Origin: Ornithinimicrobium cerasi
GTDB taxonomy: Bacteria > Actinomycetota > Actinomycetes > Actinomycetales > Dermatophilaceae
DNA: 64,000 nucleotides
Assembly: GCF_003702705.1 (NCBI RefSeq)
Contig: NZ_QZMN01000010.1
Span: 85,699-149,698, forward strand
Reading direction: 5' to 3'
Part shown: in pieces, positions 33,399-42,208 of the stretch
How positions within the stretch are numbered: position 1 is the stretch's first letter
How the letters are laid out: each line of letters starts with the position of its first letter
Program-made: the position numbers and the translations under genes
Notes under the pieces: generated by a model
Seen by the model: only the letters and a program-made list of their open reading frames with translations
Told to the model about the DNA's origin: nothing
Database searches by the model: none

Positions 33399-34216
33399 CG
33401 CGGGTCTCCTGGGGGTGGTCCGGCGGGGGGATCGTGCACCTCGTGGTCGTAGCGCGCCACCGCCGTGGCCACCCGCCGGACGTTGTCCTCCGGCATCGTG
33501 GTCGCGCTGCCGCCCAGGTAGGCCGCCTGCACGCGTGGGTCGTCGCGCAGCTGCTCGACCGTCCCCTCGACGAGGACCCGCCCGCGCTCCATGACGACGG
33601 CGCGGTCGGCGACCGAGAACGCCGCGCGGATGTTCTGCTCGACGAGCAGCACCGCGAGGTTGCGGTTGTCGCGCAGGTGCGCGAGCGCCGCGACGATCTC
33701 GCCCACGACCTTCGGGGCCAGGCCCAGGCTCGGCTCGTCGAGCACGATGACGGAGGGGTCGGCCATCAGGCCGCGGGCCATCGCCAGCATCTGCTGCTCG
33801 CCGCCGGAGAGGGCACCGGCCTGCAGGGCGATCCGGTCCGCGAGGCGGGGGAAGAGCTCGAGCGCGGCGGCGCGGCGCTCGGCATACCTCTTGTCCCGCT
33901 TGCGGTTCCACCCACCCAGCTGGAGGTTGTCCTCGACGGACAAGGAGGGGAAGACGAGCCGGTTCTCCGGGACGTGGGCCAGGCCGAGGGCGGAGATCCG
34001 CTCGGCTCCCAGCCGGGTGATCTCGCGGTCGTCGAGGTGCACGCTGCCGCCCGTCGGCTGGAGCAGGCCCGAGACGGCGCGCAGGACCGTCGTCTTGCCC
34101 GCGCCGTTGGCGCCGACCATGGCGACGATCTCTCCCGGGTCGACCTGCAGGCTCACGCCGTGGAGGACGGCGAGCCCCTCGTAGGAGGCGGTGAGGTCGC
34201 GGACGACGAGGCTCAT
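33395..34216 (-). CDS. livF: Branched-chain-type ABC transporter ATPase LivF
   Basis: A 273-residue ATPase of the hydrophobic-amino-acid uptake (HAAT) family. It has Walker A GANGAGKTT, the Q-loop in LAHVPENRLVF, signature LSGGEQQML, Walker B VIVLDEPSLGLAP and the switch His position in LLVEQNI (Gln-Asn, as usual for LivF). The C-terminus is extended by about 35 residues that are Pro/Asp-rich. ATG overlaps the livMG stop. Together with LivMG, LivH and LivK it forms a complete importer. Confidence 0.92.
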   Translation of the reverse strand: MSLVVRDLTASYEGLAVLHGVSLQVDPGEIVAMVGANGAGKTTVLRAVSGLLQPTGGSVHLDDREITRLGAERISALGLAHVPENRLVFPSLSVEDNLQLGGWNRKRDKRYAERRAAALELFPRLADRIALQAGALSGGEQQMLAMARGLMADPSVIVLDEPSLGLAPKVVGEIVAALAHLRDNRNLAVLLVEQNIRAAFSVADRAVVMERGRVLVEGTVEQLRDDPRVQAAYLGGSATTMPEDNVRRVATAVARYDHEVHDPPAGPPPGDPR

Positions 34217-36081
34217 CGCTGGTCTCCTTCCCTGGCCGGTCCGGAGCGTGTGTGGACGACGGCGTCGTCGTCCTCGTCGGAGCCGAGGTAGGCGGCGATG
34301 ACGGCCGGGTCGCGGCGGATCTCGGCGGGGGTGCCCTCGGCGATCCGCACCCCGTCGTCGAGGACGACGATGCGGTCGGCCAGCGCCATGACGGCGGCGA
34401 CGTCGTGCTCGACGAGCAGGACCGCGATGCCCGCGCCGCGGACCCGCCGGAGCATCTCGCCCAGGTGGTCGCGCTCGCCCGAGGACAGCCCGGCCATCGG
34501 CTCGTCCAGGAGCAGCAGGCTCGGCGCGAGGGCCAGGGCCCGGGCGACCTCCACCTGCCGCTGCTGGCCGAAGGAGAGGGCGGTGATCGGGCGGTCGGCG
34601 TGGGCGGCCAGCCCGGTGGCGGTGAGCACCCGGTCGGCCTCCCGGCGGGTGCGGCGCTCCTCGGCGAGGTCGAGCCCGAGCATCCCGGGCACCAGCCCCG
34701 CCCGGCTGCGCAGGTGGCGCGCCACCATGACGTTGCCGCGGACGGTGCTGCTGCGGAAGACCTGCAGGTTCTGGAAGGTGCGGGTCGCCCCGAGGGCGGC
34801 GACGACGTGCGGCCGGCGGCCCTGCACCTCCTGGCCGCGGACGGTGACCGACCCCTCGGTGGGACCCATCACGCCGGTGATGATGTTGAACGCGGTCGTC
34901 TTGCCGGCGCCGTTGGGGCCGATGAGCGCGACGATCTCGCCGGCGTGGACGTCGAGGTCCACCTCGGACAGCGCGACGACCCCGCCGTAGCGCTTGGTGA
35001 GCCCCCGGACCTGCAGGATCGGCGATCCCCGCTCGGGCACGTCGGCCTGGGCGAGCAGGTCGTCCAGCTCCTCCCCGAGGGCGGCCGGCGCGTCCTCGGC
35101 GACGCCGGGGTCGGCGCGGGTGCCACGGAACCGGCGGACCAGGGCGGACCACAGCTGGGCCAGGCCGCCCGGGACGAGGATGATGACCAGGACCAGGACG
35201 ACGCCGAACCCGAGCAGCTGCACCTCGCCGGAGGCGCCGGGGATGATCTGGGGGATGAGGGTCCGCATGCCCTCGTCGAGGGTCTCCACCAGGATGGCGC
35301 CGGTGAGCGCTCCCCAGACGGTGCCCAGGCCGCCGAGGACCACCATGAGCAGGAACGAGACCGACAGGGGGAAGTTGGCGGCCTCGGGGCTGACGACGGC
35401 GAGCCAGTGGGCGTAGAAGACGCCCGCGAGCCCGGCGTAGCCGGCGGCGAGGACGAAGACCCGCAGCCGCAGCCCGGAGGTGTCGACACCGAGGCACTCG
35501 GCCGCCACCTCGGAGTCGTTCACGGCCCCGAGGGCGCGGCCGATGCGGGAGTGGGTGAGCTTCTGGGCGAGGGCGATCGAGAGCACGACCACCGGTGCCA
35601 GAAGCCAGAAGAACTCCGCGGGCGTGTTGTAGACGCGCCCGCCGAACTCCGGCTTGGGGATGCCGAAGATCCCGCTGGTGCCGCCGGTGTAGTCGAGCTC
35701 ACGGACGACGACGGTGACGATGATGCCCAGCCCGAGCGTCGCGAGCGCGAGGAAGTGCCCGCGCAGCCGGAGCAGGGGCACGCCGACGAGCAGCGCCAGG
35801 AGCATCGCCGCGGCCACCGCGACGGGCAGGGCGGCCAGCATGGACCAGCCGTGCTTGGTCACGAGGATCGCCTGGGTGTAGGCGCCGACGGCGAAGAACG
35901 CCGCCTGGCCCAGGCTGACCTGGCCGGCGAGACCCATGAGGAGGGAGAGCCCGACCGCGGCGACGGTGAAGATCAGGACGTAGACGCCGATGTTGACGAG
36001 GTTGGTCGAGGCCACGAGCGGGAACAGGACGAGGCCGACGACGAGCAGCAGGTAGGGGAGCAGCGTGCGGAGCCGGGGCAT
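34213..36081 (-). CDS. livMG: Fused LivM permease - LivG ATPase
   Basis: One 622-residue reading frame joins a LivM-type permease (about 1-325, eight or nine membrane helices, with GLAGQVSLGQAAFFAVGAYT and LGGLGTVWGALTGA) to a LivG ATPase (about 365-610). The ATPase has Walker A GPNGAGKTT, TFQNLQVF, LSFGQQRQVEVARAL and LLLDEPMAGLS with LLVEHDV. The linker RADPGVAEDAPAALGEELDD is acidic. Such fusions occur in other actinobacteria and proteobacteria; they fix stoichiometry. No frameshift is involved, because the frame is continuous. The start overlaps the livH stop by 1 nt. Confidence 0.92.
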   Translation of the reverse strand: MPRLRTLLPYLLLVVGLVLFPLVASTNLVNIGVYVLIFTVAAVGLSLLMGLAGQVSLGQAAFFAVGAYTQAILVTKHGWSMLAALPVAVAAAMLLALLVGVPLLRLRGHFLALATLGLGIIVTVVVRELDYTGGTSGIFGIPKPEFGGRVYNTPAEFFWLLAPVVVLSIALAQKLTHSRIGRALGAVNDSEVAAECLGVDTSGLRLRVFVLAAGYAGLAGVFYAHWLAVVSPEAANFPLSVSFLLMVVLGGLGTVWGALTGAILVETLDEGMRTLIPQIIPGASGEVQLLGFGVVLVLVIILVPGGLAQLWSALVRRFRGTRADPGVAEDAPAALGEELDDLLAQADVPERGSPILQVRGLTKRYGGVVALSEVDLDVHAGEIVALIGPNGAGKTTAFNIITGVMGPTEGSVTVRGQEVQGRRPHVVAALGATRTFQNLQVFRSSTVRGNVMVARHLRSRAGLVPGMLGLDLAEERRTRREADRVLTATGLAAHADRPITALSFGQQRQVEVARALALAPSLLLLDEPMAGLSSGERDHLGEMLRRVRGAGIAVLLVEHDVAAVMALADRIVVLDDGVRIAEGTPAEIRRDPAVIAAYLGSDEDDDAVVHTRSGPAREGDQR

Positions 36082-36950
36082 CAGACGCGCACCCCGCTCC
36101 CGCGGAGCGCCAGACCCTGCGGGCGCAGGACCAGGACGAGGACGAGGACGATGAAGGCCACGGCGTCGCGGTAGCCGGAGTCGAGGTAGCCCGCCACGAG
36201 GTTCTCGAGCACACCGAGCATCAGGCCACCGATGAAGGCGACGCGGAAGGAGACCAGCCCGCCGAGGGTGGCGGCGACGAAGCCCTTGAGGCCGAGGGTC
36301 AGCCCGTGCTCCCAGGAGGCGAAGTAGATCGGCGAGCCGATGACGCCGGCCACGGCGCCCACGAGGCCGGCGATGGCGAAGGCGACCATGGTCGCCGTGC
36401 GGGGGGAGATGCCGACGAGGCGGGCCGCCACCGGCTGCTCCGCGCAGGCCCGCAGCGCCTTGCCGTGGAGGGTGTGCTCGTAGAACCAGACCACGGCATA
36501 CCCGAGGACGGCGGCGATGCCGAGGATCCACAGCTCCTGGGAGCGGATGCTCACCCCCGCGACCGTGAAGTTCTGCCCGGGGAAGGTCGAGAGGCTGCGG
36601 GCCTCCGGGCCCCAGACCAGCAGCATGATCGCCTTGAGGGCGGTCGAGACGCCGAGCGTGAGGATGATCGAGACCAGGGGGGTCATCTTCTTCACCGGGG
36701 CGATCGCCACCCGCTCGATGAGCACCGAGACGAGGACGACGAAGGGCACGACGAGGAGGATGACCACGAGGAGCGGCAACCCTGCCGCCACGCCGCTGAT
36801 CGCGGCGAGGCCGGCCAGGGCGGCGTACTCGCCCTGGGCGAGGTTGACGATCTCCCGGACCGAGAAGATCGCGACGAACCCGAGCGCGATCAGGCCGTAG
36901 ACCGCTCCCTGCGCCAACCCCGAGAAGGTCAGCTGCAGCAGGTCGGTCAT
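36081..36950 (-). CDS. livH: Branched-chain-type ABC permease LivH
   Basis: A 289-residue inner-membrane permease with eight hydrophobic segments. Typical stretches are GLAQGAVYGLIALGFVAIFSV, REIVNLAQGEYAALAG, the EAA-like KALRACAEQPVAARLVGI and GFVAATLGGLVSFRVAFIGG. It pairs with the LivM half of the fusion. The ATG overlaps the livK stop (ATGA). Confidence 0.92.
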   Translation of the reverse strand: MTDLLQLTFSGLAQGAVYGLIALGFVAIFSVREIVNLAQGEYAALAGLAAISGVAAGLPLLVVILLVVPFVVLVSVLIERVAIAPVKKMTPLVSIILTLGVSTALKAIMLLVWGPEARSLSTFPGQNFTVAGVSIRSQELWILGIAAVLGYAVVWFYEHTLHGKALRACAEQPVAARLVGISPRTATMVAFAIAGLVGAVAGVIGSPIYFASWEHGLTLGLKGFVAATLGGLVSFRVAFIGGLMLGVLENLVAGYLDSGYRDAVAFIVLVLVLVLRPQGLALRGSGVRV

Positions 36951-38212
36951 CGACCGGTGGACCCGGCCGCGTCCGCACCCTCGGCGATGGTCCAGCCACC
37001 GTCCTGGATCTCGACGAGGACGAGGGCGTCCTTGGTCAGGCCGGAGTGGTCCTCGGGGGTCATCGTGAAGATGCCGGAGACGCCGGGCCAGTCGGCCGTC
37101 GCCTCGATGGCGTCGCGCAGCGCCTGCGGGTCGGTGCCCGCCTCCTCGATCGCGTTGACGGCGATCCAGAAGCCGTCGTAGGCGTGGCCGGCGAAGGTCG
37201 AGGGCTTCTTGTCCCACTTCGCCTCGTAGTCGGAGACGAAGGTGTTGACGACCTCCTTCTGCGGGTCGTCGTCGGGCAGCTGGTCGGCGACGAGCATCTT
37301 GCCGAGCGGGGCGAGCAGGCCCTCCGCGGACTCGCCCGCCTCGTCGAGGAAGACCTGGTTGCCGATGCCGTGCGACTGGTAGACCGGCTTGTCGATGCCG
37401 AGCTGGACGTAGGCCTTCTGCGCGAGCGCGGCGGCCGGCGGGATGCCCCAGATGAGGACGGCGTCGGGGTTGGCGTCGCGCACGTTGACCATCTGCGCGG
37501 TGAAGTCGGTGGCGTCGGGGGCGAACTTCTCGACGGCGGTCACCTCGATGCCGGCGTCGGAGCCGATCTCGGTGAGCATCTCCGGGATGCCCTCGCCGAA
37601 GCCGGAGGCGTCACGGGCCACGGCGACCTTCGTGTAGCCCTTGGCGGCCATGTCGTCGACCATCTTCTCCAGGACGACGCGGTCGTTCTGGGCGGTCTTG
37701 AACACCCACTCCGAGCCGTCGACGATCTTCTGGTTGGCGGCGAGGGAGATCATCGGGATCTCGGCCTGCTCCGCGAGCGGCCGCATCGCGAGGCTGGGCC
37801 CGGTCCGGGACGCGCCGAGGAGGATGTGCACCTCGTCCGTCGTCAGCAGCTTGTTGGTCGCCTTGGCCGCGCCGTCCTCGGTCGACTGGTTGTCCTCGAT
37901 GATCACCTCGAGCTCGCGGCCGCCGATGCCGCCCTCGTCGTTGACCTGCTCGGCGAGCAGCTCGATCGTCTCGCGCTCGGCGACGCCCAGGGAGGCACCC
38001 GCTCCGGTGATGTCGAGGACGACCCCCATCTTGACGGGGCCCGACTCGTCACCGCCGCCGGCGCTGCCGGTCGCGCCGTCGCCCCCGGCCCCAGGGTCGG
38101 CCGTCTCCTCCGCGCACCCGGAGGCGGTGAGAGCCAGGGCGGCCGCGAGGGCGACGAGCGTGCGTCGTGCGGCGGCGGGGCCGGAGGTGTGGGGGCCAGC
38201 AGTGCGGCGCAT
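36947..38212 (-). CDS. livK: ABC substrate-binding lipoprotein LivK
   Basis: A 421-residue type I periplasmic-binding-fold lipoprotein. The signal peptide ends in TASGC (lipidated Cys33), followed by a Gly/Ser/Asp linker. Then comes the LivJ-like start VKMGVVLDITGAGASLGVAERE, GIGGRELEVIIEDNQSTEDGAAKA and ILLGASRTGPSLAM. The ligand is unknown; monooxygenase and MBL genes in the same operon suggest an aromatic or other organic acid rather than an amino acid. First gene of the operon, with AAGGAG before the ATG. Confidence 0.9.
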   Translation of the reverse strand: MRRTAGPHTSGPAAARRTLVALAAALALTASGCAEETADPGAGGDGATGSAGGGDESGPVKMGVVLDITGAGASLGVAERETIELLAEQVNDEGGIGGRELEVIIEDNQSTEDGAAKATNKLLTTDEVHILLGASRTGPSLAMRPLAEQAEIPMISLAANQKIVDGSEWVFKTAQNDRVVLEKMVDDMAAKGYTKVAVARDASGFGEGIPEMLTEIGSDAGIEVTAVEKFAPDATDFTAQMVNVRDANPDAVLIWGIPPAAALAQKAYVQLGIDKPVYQSHGIGNQVFLDEAGESAEGLLAPLGKMLVADQLPDDDPQKEVVNTFVSDYEAKWDKKPSTFAGHAYDGFWIAVNAIEEAGTDPQALRDAIEATADWPGVSGIFTMTPEDHSGLTKDALVLVEIQDGGWTIAEGADAAGSTGR

Positions 38213-38230
38213 GTCGGACTCCTTCGTCGT

Positions 38231-38245
38231 GCTCTATAGTAGAGC
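38231..38245. promoter_or_regulatory. Palindromic operator between livK and the IclR gene
   Basis: A perfect inverted repeat, GCTCTA-TAG-TAGAGC, lies in the 78-bp divergent gap. TATAGT (plus) or TACTAT (minus) within it could be part of a -10 element, so a bound IclR protein would block or reposition polymerase for both genes. Confidence 0.65.
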
Positions 38246-38290
38246 GCTGCGCTTCGATTAACGGTCACAGAGTATGACGGAGGCACCACA

Positions 38291-39055
38291 GTGGCAAGGG
38301 TGGACCGCACCGGCCCGAGAGATCGGGGTGACCTGGGCCCGGTCGCGACCGCGGCGGGGTTGCCCGCGGGCGGGCTGCCGGACGGCATCGGGTCGCAGAC
38401 CCTGGACCGCGGCCTGCTCGTCCTGGAGGCCGTGACCGAGGCCCAGGAACCGCTGAGCGTGGCCGACCTCGTCGACCGGACCGGCCTGCACCGCTCGATC
38501 GTCTACCGGATGGTCCGCACCCTGGAGCACCACCGCCTGCTGAGCCGCGCCGCGGACGGGCGCTACCGGCCCGGCGCGCGCCTGGCGGTGCTGGCCCGCA
38601 CCGTCTTCCCCAGCCTGCGTACCGCCGCCGCCTCACCTCTGGTCGAGCTCGCCCGGCGGACCGGCATGACCGCGTTCGTCGTGGTTCCGGAGGGTGATCT
38701 CGCCGTGACCCTCGACGTGGAGGAGCCGCGGCGCTCGCTGGCCCACGTGTCCTACCGCCCGGGCGTGCAGCACCCGCTGTCGGCCGGCGCCCCGGGCCTG
38801 GCGATCCTCGCCGGGAGGCCCCCGGTCGAGGGGGAGCGCCCCGAGGTCGAGGAGGCCCGCCGGCGCGGCTGGACCCGGTCCCACGGGGAGGTCATCCCCG
38901 GCTACCGGTCGTGCGCTGCGCCCCTCAGGGACCGCACGGGGGCGTGCGTCGGCGCGATCTGCGTCGTCTACGTCGGGGACACCCCGGCCGAGGACCTCGC
39001 CCCTCACCTGACGGCGGCGGCGCGGGCCACCGAGGACGCGCTCGCCGGAGCCTGA
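38291..39055 (+). CDS. IclR-family regulator of the first liv operon
   Basis: A 254-residue IclR regulator: winged helix (LDRGLLVLEAV, LSVADLVDRTGLHRSIVYRMVRTLEHHRLL) at about 37-100, then a GAF-like effector domain ending in GAICVVYVGDTPAEDLAPHL. The GTG start is preceded by GGAGG 7 nt upstream. IclR proteins commonly control aromatic and acetate catabolism genes placed divergently, as here. The effector is probably the substrate of the transporter or a product of the monooxygenase. Confidence 0.88.
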   Translation: MARVDRTGPRDRGDLGPVATAAGLPAGGLPDGIGSQTLDRGLLVLEAVTEAQEPLSVADLVDRTGLHRSIVYRMVRTLEHHRLLSRAADGRYRPGARLAVLARTVFPSLRTAAASPLVELARRTGMTAFVVVPEGDLAVTLDVEEPRRSLAHVSYRPGVQHPLSAGAPGLAILAGRPPVEGERPEVEEARRRGWTRSHGEVIPGYRSCAAPLRDRTGACVGAICVVYVGDTPAEDLAPHLTAAARATEDALAGA

Positions 39056-39059
39056 CGCC

Positions 39060-39250
39060 GACGCCCGGGGTGGGCTGCTGCTGCCCTGGCGACACCGATC
39101 CACCCCGGTCCCGACCGGCACGCCGACGCCTGGGGTGGTCTGCTGCTGCCCTGGCGACACCGATCCACCCCGGTCCCGACCGGCACGCCGACGCCTGGGG
39201 TGGTCTGCTGCTGCCCTGGCGACACCGATCCACCCCGGTCCCCACGTCGG
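39060..39250. repeat. Three tandem copies of a 65-bp hairpin repeat
   Basis: Units begin at 39060, 39125 and 39190 with an exact 65-bp period. Each has GGGGTGG, then a conserved CCTGGCGACA core, then CCACCCC, so each can fold into a hairpin with 7-bp arms (for example 39067-39073 with 39100-39106). The array lies between two convergent genes. Two further single copies are at 40312 and 43011. Confidence 0.85.
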
Positions 39251-39276
39251 CAGCGAGTTGCCGCAACGTCGACCGC

Positions 39277-40209
39277 TCACCGCAGCCGAGGCTGGCGCCC
39301 GACCGGGCAGGTCGGTCCGCAGGCGCGCGGTCGTCCCTGCCAACCCCGCGCGATCTGCACCAGCGCCACGTCCACCGCCAGCTCGCAGGGCCGCTCGGTC
39401 ACCTCGAACCAGCCGGCGCGCAGGGTGACCTCGCCGGTGCCCGCGACCTCCCGGTCGCGACCGCGATCCCGCACCTGACGACCGCGGTGGTAGAGCTCGC
39501 CGTCGATCTCCATCCCGATGCCACGCTCGCGGTCCTTGAAGTCGAGGCGCCTCACCCGTCCACCAGCGGCCGACCCGTCGACGGGCACCTGCCGCTCCAT
39601 GGAGGGCAGGCCGTGCGGACGCTCGACGCGATCGACATACCTGACCTCGGCCACGCTCTCGAATCCCTCCGCTGCCGCGGTGAGCACCTCGGCGAGGGTG
39701 GACCTGCGCGGGTGCTGGGGATGGTGGCGCAGCTCCGCCCGCAGCGACCCGACCGTGACGTGCCCGCGGCTCACGGCCCGGGTGACCAGGGCGACGTCGT
39801 CGTCGAGCGTCCGCCCGGGCAGCGCCAGCACATCCAGCACCGTCTGCGCGGCCGAGGTCACGGGTATGCCGTAGCGCCGCGCCGTGCTCATCCGTCGTCT
39901 CCTCCGCACGCGCACGCCCGGGAGGCGACCGGAGCGGTGCTTCTCCCACGGCTCGGCGAGCGTGAGGATCTGCGGCTCACGGTCGCCGAGGCCCCAGAGG
40001 ACGAGGGCGCACTCCAGACTGGCCACGGCCCCGTCCCCCCGGGCGAGGGTCGCGGCCAGGAGCCGCTCGCGCCAGGTGGGTGAGCCGCTGTGCGTGAGGT
40101 AGACCCCGGGGAAGAGGCGCTGCCACCGGCCGGTCGCGAGGAGGTGGCGGACCGCAGCGGCGGTGAGTCCGTCGGCCAGGGCCTGGCGTCGGGTGGTGAC
40201 GTTCCTCAT
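39277..40209 (-). CDS. AbiEi-like winged-helix / DUF559-type endonuclease-fold protein
   Basis: A 310-residue protein of a class frequent in actinobacteria. The N-terminal 50 residues (RRQALADGLTAAAVRHLLATGRWQRLFPGVYL) resemble the winged helix of AbiEi antitoxins. The C-terminal third (RRLDFKDRERGIGMEIDGELYH, then VTLRAGWFEVTERPCELAVDV) matches the restriction-endonuclease-like fold of DUF559/Vsr proteins, with a candidate D-ExD active site. No toxin partner of the AbiEii type is adjacent. The function is unknown; a defence or DNA-repair role is plausible but unproved. Confidence 0.72.
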   Translation of the reverse strand: MRNVTTRRQALADGLTAAAVRHLLATGRWQRLFPGVYLTHSGSPTWRERLLAATLARGDGAVASLECALVLWGLGDREPQILTLAEPWEKHRSGRLPGVRVRRRRRMSTARRYGIPVTSAAQTVLDVLALPGRTLDDDVALVTRAVSRGHVTVGSLRAELRHHPQHPRRSTLAEVLTAAAEGFESVAEVRYVDRVERPHGLPSMERQVPVDGSAAGGRVRRLDFKDRERGIGMEIDGELYHRGRQVRDRGRDREVAGTGEVTLRAGWFEVTERPCELAVDVALVQIARGWQGRPRACGPTCPVGRQPRLR

Positions 40210-40311
40210 GCCGCCACGCTCGCGGATCCTCAGGACGCGCCGTCGGACTTGTCCACAGGGGTGGCGCTGCAGGAGGCGCTGCAGGAGGCGCCAGCGACGG
40301 GGCCACAGGGG

Positions 40312-40360
40312 GCCTGGGGTGGGGTGCTGCTGCCCTGGCGACAGTCAGCCACCCCGGACG
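40312..40360. repeat. Single copy of the GGGGTGG...CCACCCC hairpin repeat
   Basis: This copy has GGGGTGG, TGCTGCTGCCCTGGCGACA and CCACCCC in the same order as the tandem units at 39060-39250. It lies directly after the stop of the adenylate-forming-like gene and could act as its transcription terminator. Confidence 0.75.
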
Positions 40361-40366
40361 TCGACG

Positions 40367-42208
40367 TCAGCCCTCGCCGGAGGCCGCGACGAGCTGCTCC
40401 CACGTCACCCGGCGCGGGGTTCCGGCGCGGTCGGGGGTCGCGAGGGCGGCGATGGCACGGCTGAACGCCTCGCGGCCCAGCTCCTCGCCGAAGCGGTCCA
40501 CCACGAGCACGGCCCGCGGCCGGGCGAGGCCGCCGAGGTCCTCCCGGACGGCCGTCATCAGCTCGACCGCGACGGCGTCGAGGTCGGGGCCGCCCCCGAC
40601 GTCCTCCGCCAGCACCACGGCCGCCACGATCGCCCGCCCGAGCTCGACGTCCTTGCGCACGCTCACCCGCGCCGCGGCCACGAACGGGTGGTCGACGAGC
40701 ACCTCCCGCACCTCCCGCAGCGACACGAGCTGGCCCGACACCGAGACCACGTCGTCCGCCCGCCCGAGGAAGGTCACCGTCCCGTCCGCCGCCCGCGACG
40801 CGAGGTCCCCGGTGGCGTACACCCCCGGGTGCCGCTCCCAGTGCCCCCAGTGGTCCTGCTCGTCCGACCCGTCCACCCCGACCATCACGCCCGCCCACGG
40901 CCGCCGCAGCACGACCTCGCCGGCGACCCCGTCCTCCACGACGTTCCCCGTGCGGTCGACGACCTCCATGCCGCAGTCCGGCATCGGCTCCCGCTCACCG
41001 GGCGCCCGCCCGGTCACCCGGACCACGCCGCCGAGCTCGAGCTGCCCCCAGGCGTCGAGCACCTCGAGGTCGCGCCCGAACGCCTCGAGCATCCACGCGC
41101 CGAGCTCGTCCTCCACCGGCTCGCCCGCCGTCGCGATCCGCCGCAGCGACGGCGCCGCGGTCAGCTCGCGCATGTCCCGCGACCACCCCCGGATGGTGCG
41201 CATCACCGACGGGCTGGTGACCAGCGTCTCCACGCCGTAGCGCCGGATGATCTCCCACGCGCGCCGGTGGTGGGGCACGTCGAGCGTCCCCTCGTACATC
41301 ACCGACGCGTCGCCCCACGCCAGCGGCCCGTAGACCGCGTGGAACTGCGTGACCGCCCAGGCGATGTCGCCCGCGCACCAGAACGGCCCGCCCGTGCGCA
41401 GGTGGCCGTGCACCGCGATCGCGTTGGCCAGCACCGAGGCGGTCCCGTGCACCACCGACACCGGCTGGCCGCCACGGTTGGCGATCGGCACCGAGGCGAC
41501 CGGGTGGCTCGCGTCGAGCGCCACCGGCTCCGGGGTATGCCGTGCCCGCCCGCTCTCCCCGCGCACCGGCCTGGGCTCGGCCGCGACGACGTCGTGATAC
41601 CAGCGGTCGCCCTCGTACCACGCCACGTCCATCCCGGTCCGCCGCACCACGATCGTGTGCTGCACGCTGCCCACGGCCGACAGCGCGTCGTCGACCCGGG
41701 CCTTGAGCGGCAGCACCGTGCCGTGCCGCCAGGCGCCGTCCTGGGTGAAGAGCACCTGCAGGTCGAGCAGCCCGAGCCGGTCGGCGAGCGGGCCCGGCGG
41801 CAGCGACGACGGCAGCACGCTGTGCACCGCCCCGATCCGCGCGCAGGCGAGCATCGCGACGACGGTCTCCGGCAGCCAGCCCAGGTGCAGCCCGACCCGG
41901 TCGCCCGGCCCGACGCCCATCGCGGTCAGCGCCCGCGCGAGGGTGACGACCTGCTCGTGCAGCTCGCGGTAGGTCAGGTCGCGACGGTCCCCGGGCTCGC
42001 CCTCCCAGTGGATCGCGACGGCGTCCCCACGCTCGGCGAGGTGCCGGTCCAGGCAGGTGACGGACAGGTTGAGCGTGGCCCCGGGCAGCCACCGCCCGCC
42101 GTGCCCGCCCTCGCCCCAGAGCGCGGTCGGCCCGGTCAGCAGGTGCATCCGCGCCGCGACGTCGGCCCAGCGCGGGTCGGGCGGGAGCGGGGTCACGCGC
42201 TCAGCCAT
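40367..42208 (-). CDS. Acetyl-CoA-synthetase-like protein lacking catalytic motifs (probable pseudoenzyme)
   Basis: A 613-residue member of the adenylate-forming family, aligned over its full length with acetyl-CoA synthetases (TWEQ-type ends, FWCAGDIAWAVTQFHAVYGPLAWG, VYATGDLAS, RADDVVSVSGQLVSLREVREVL). The phosphate-binding loop, normally YTSGSTGKPKG, reads PIANRGGQPVSVV, and the C-terminal catalytic Lys region (TRSGKIMRR) reads RFGEELGREAFSR. Both losses predict no adenylation. The frame is long and intact, so it is not simply a decaying gene; a regulatory or scaffold role is possible. It overlaps the IclR gene by 8 nt and is co-transcribed with it. Confidence 0.8.
   Translation of the reverse strand: MAERVTPLPPDPRWADVAARMHLLTGPTALWGEGGHGGRWLPGATLNLSVTCLDRHLAERGDAVAIHWEGEPGDRRDLTYRELHEQVVTLARALTAMGVGPGDRVGLHLGWLPETVVAMLACARIGAVHSVLPSSLPPGPLADRLGLLDLQVLFTQDGAWRHGTVLPLKARVDDALSAVGSVQHTIVVRRTGMDVAWYEGDRWYHDVVAAEPRPVRGESGRARHTPEPVALDASHPVASVPIANRGGQPVSVVHGTASVLANAIAVHGHLRTGGPFWCAGDIAWAVTQFHAVYGPLAWGDASVMYEGTLDVPHHRRAWEIIRRYGVETLVTSPSVMRTIRGWSRDMRELTAAPSLRRIATAGEPVEDELGAWMLEAFGRDLEVLDAWGQLELGGVVRVTGRAPGEREPMPDCGMEVVDRTGNVVEDGVAGEVVLRRPWAGVMVGVDGSDEQDHWGHWERHPGVYATGDLASRAADGTVTFLGRADDVVSVSGQLVSLREVREVLVDHPFVAAARVSVRKDVELGRAIVAAVVLAEDVGGGPDLDAVAVELMTAVREDLGGLARPRAVLVVDRFGEELGREAFSRAIAALATPDRAGTPRRVTWEQLVAASGEG

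Noticed and set aside
30778-38212. Amino-acid uptake operon for leucine, isoleucine and valine
   Set aside because: The coupled FAD hydroxylase, MBL hydrolase and IclR regulator argue for a catabolic organic-acid role; the liv names denote family only.
39277-40209. Type IV toxin-antitoxin system (AbiE)
   Set aside because: Only the AbiEi-like winged helix is present, fused to an endonuclease-like fold; no AbiEii nucleotidyltransferase gene is adjacent.
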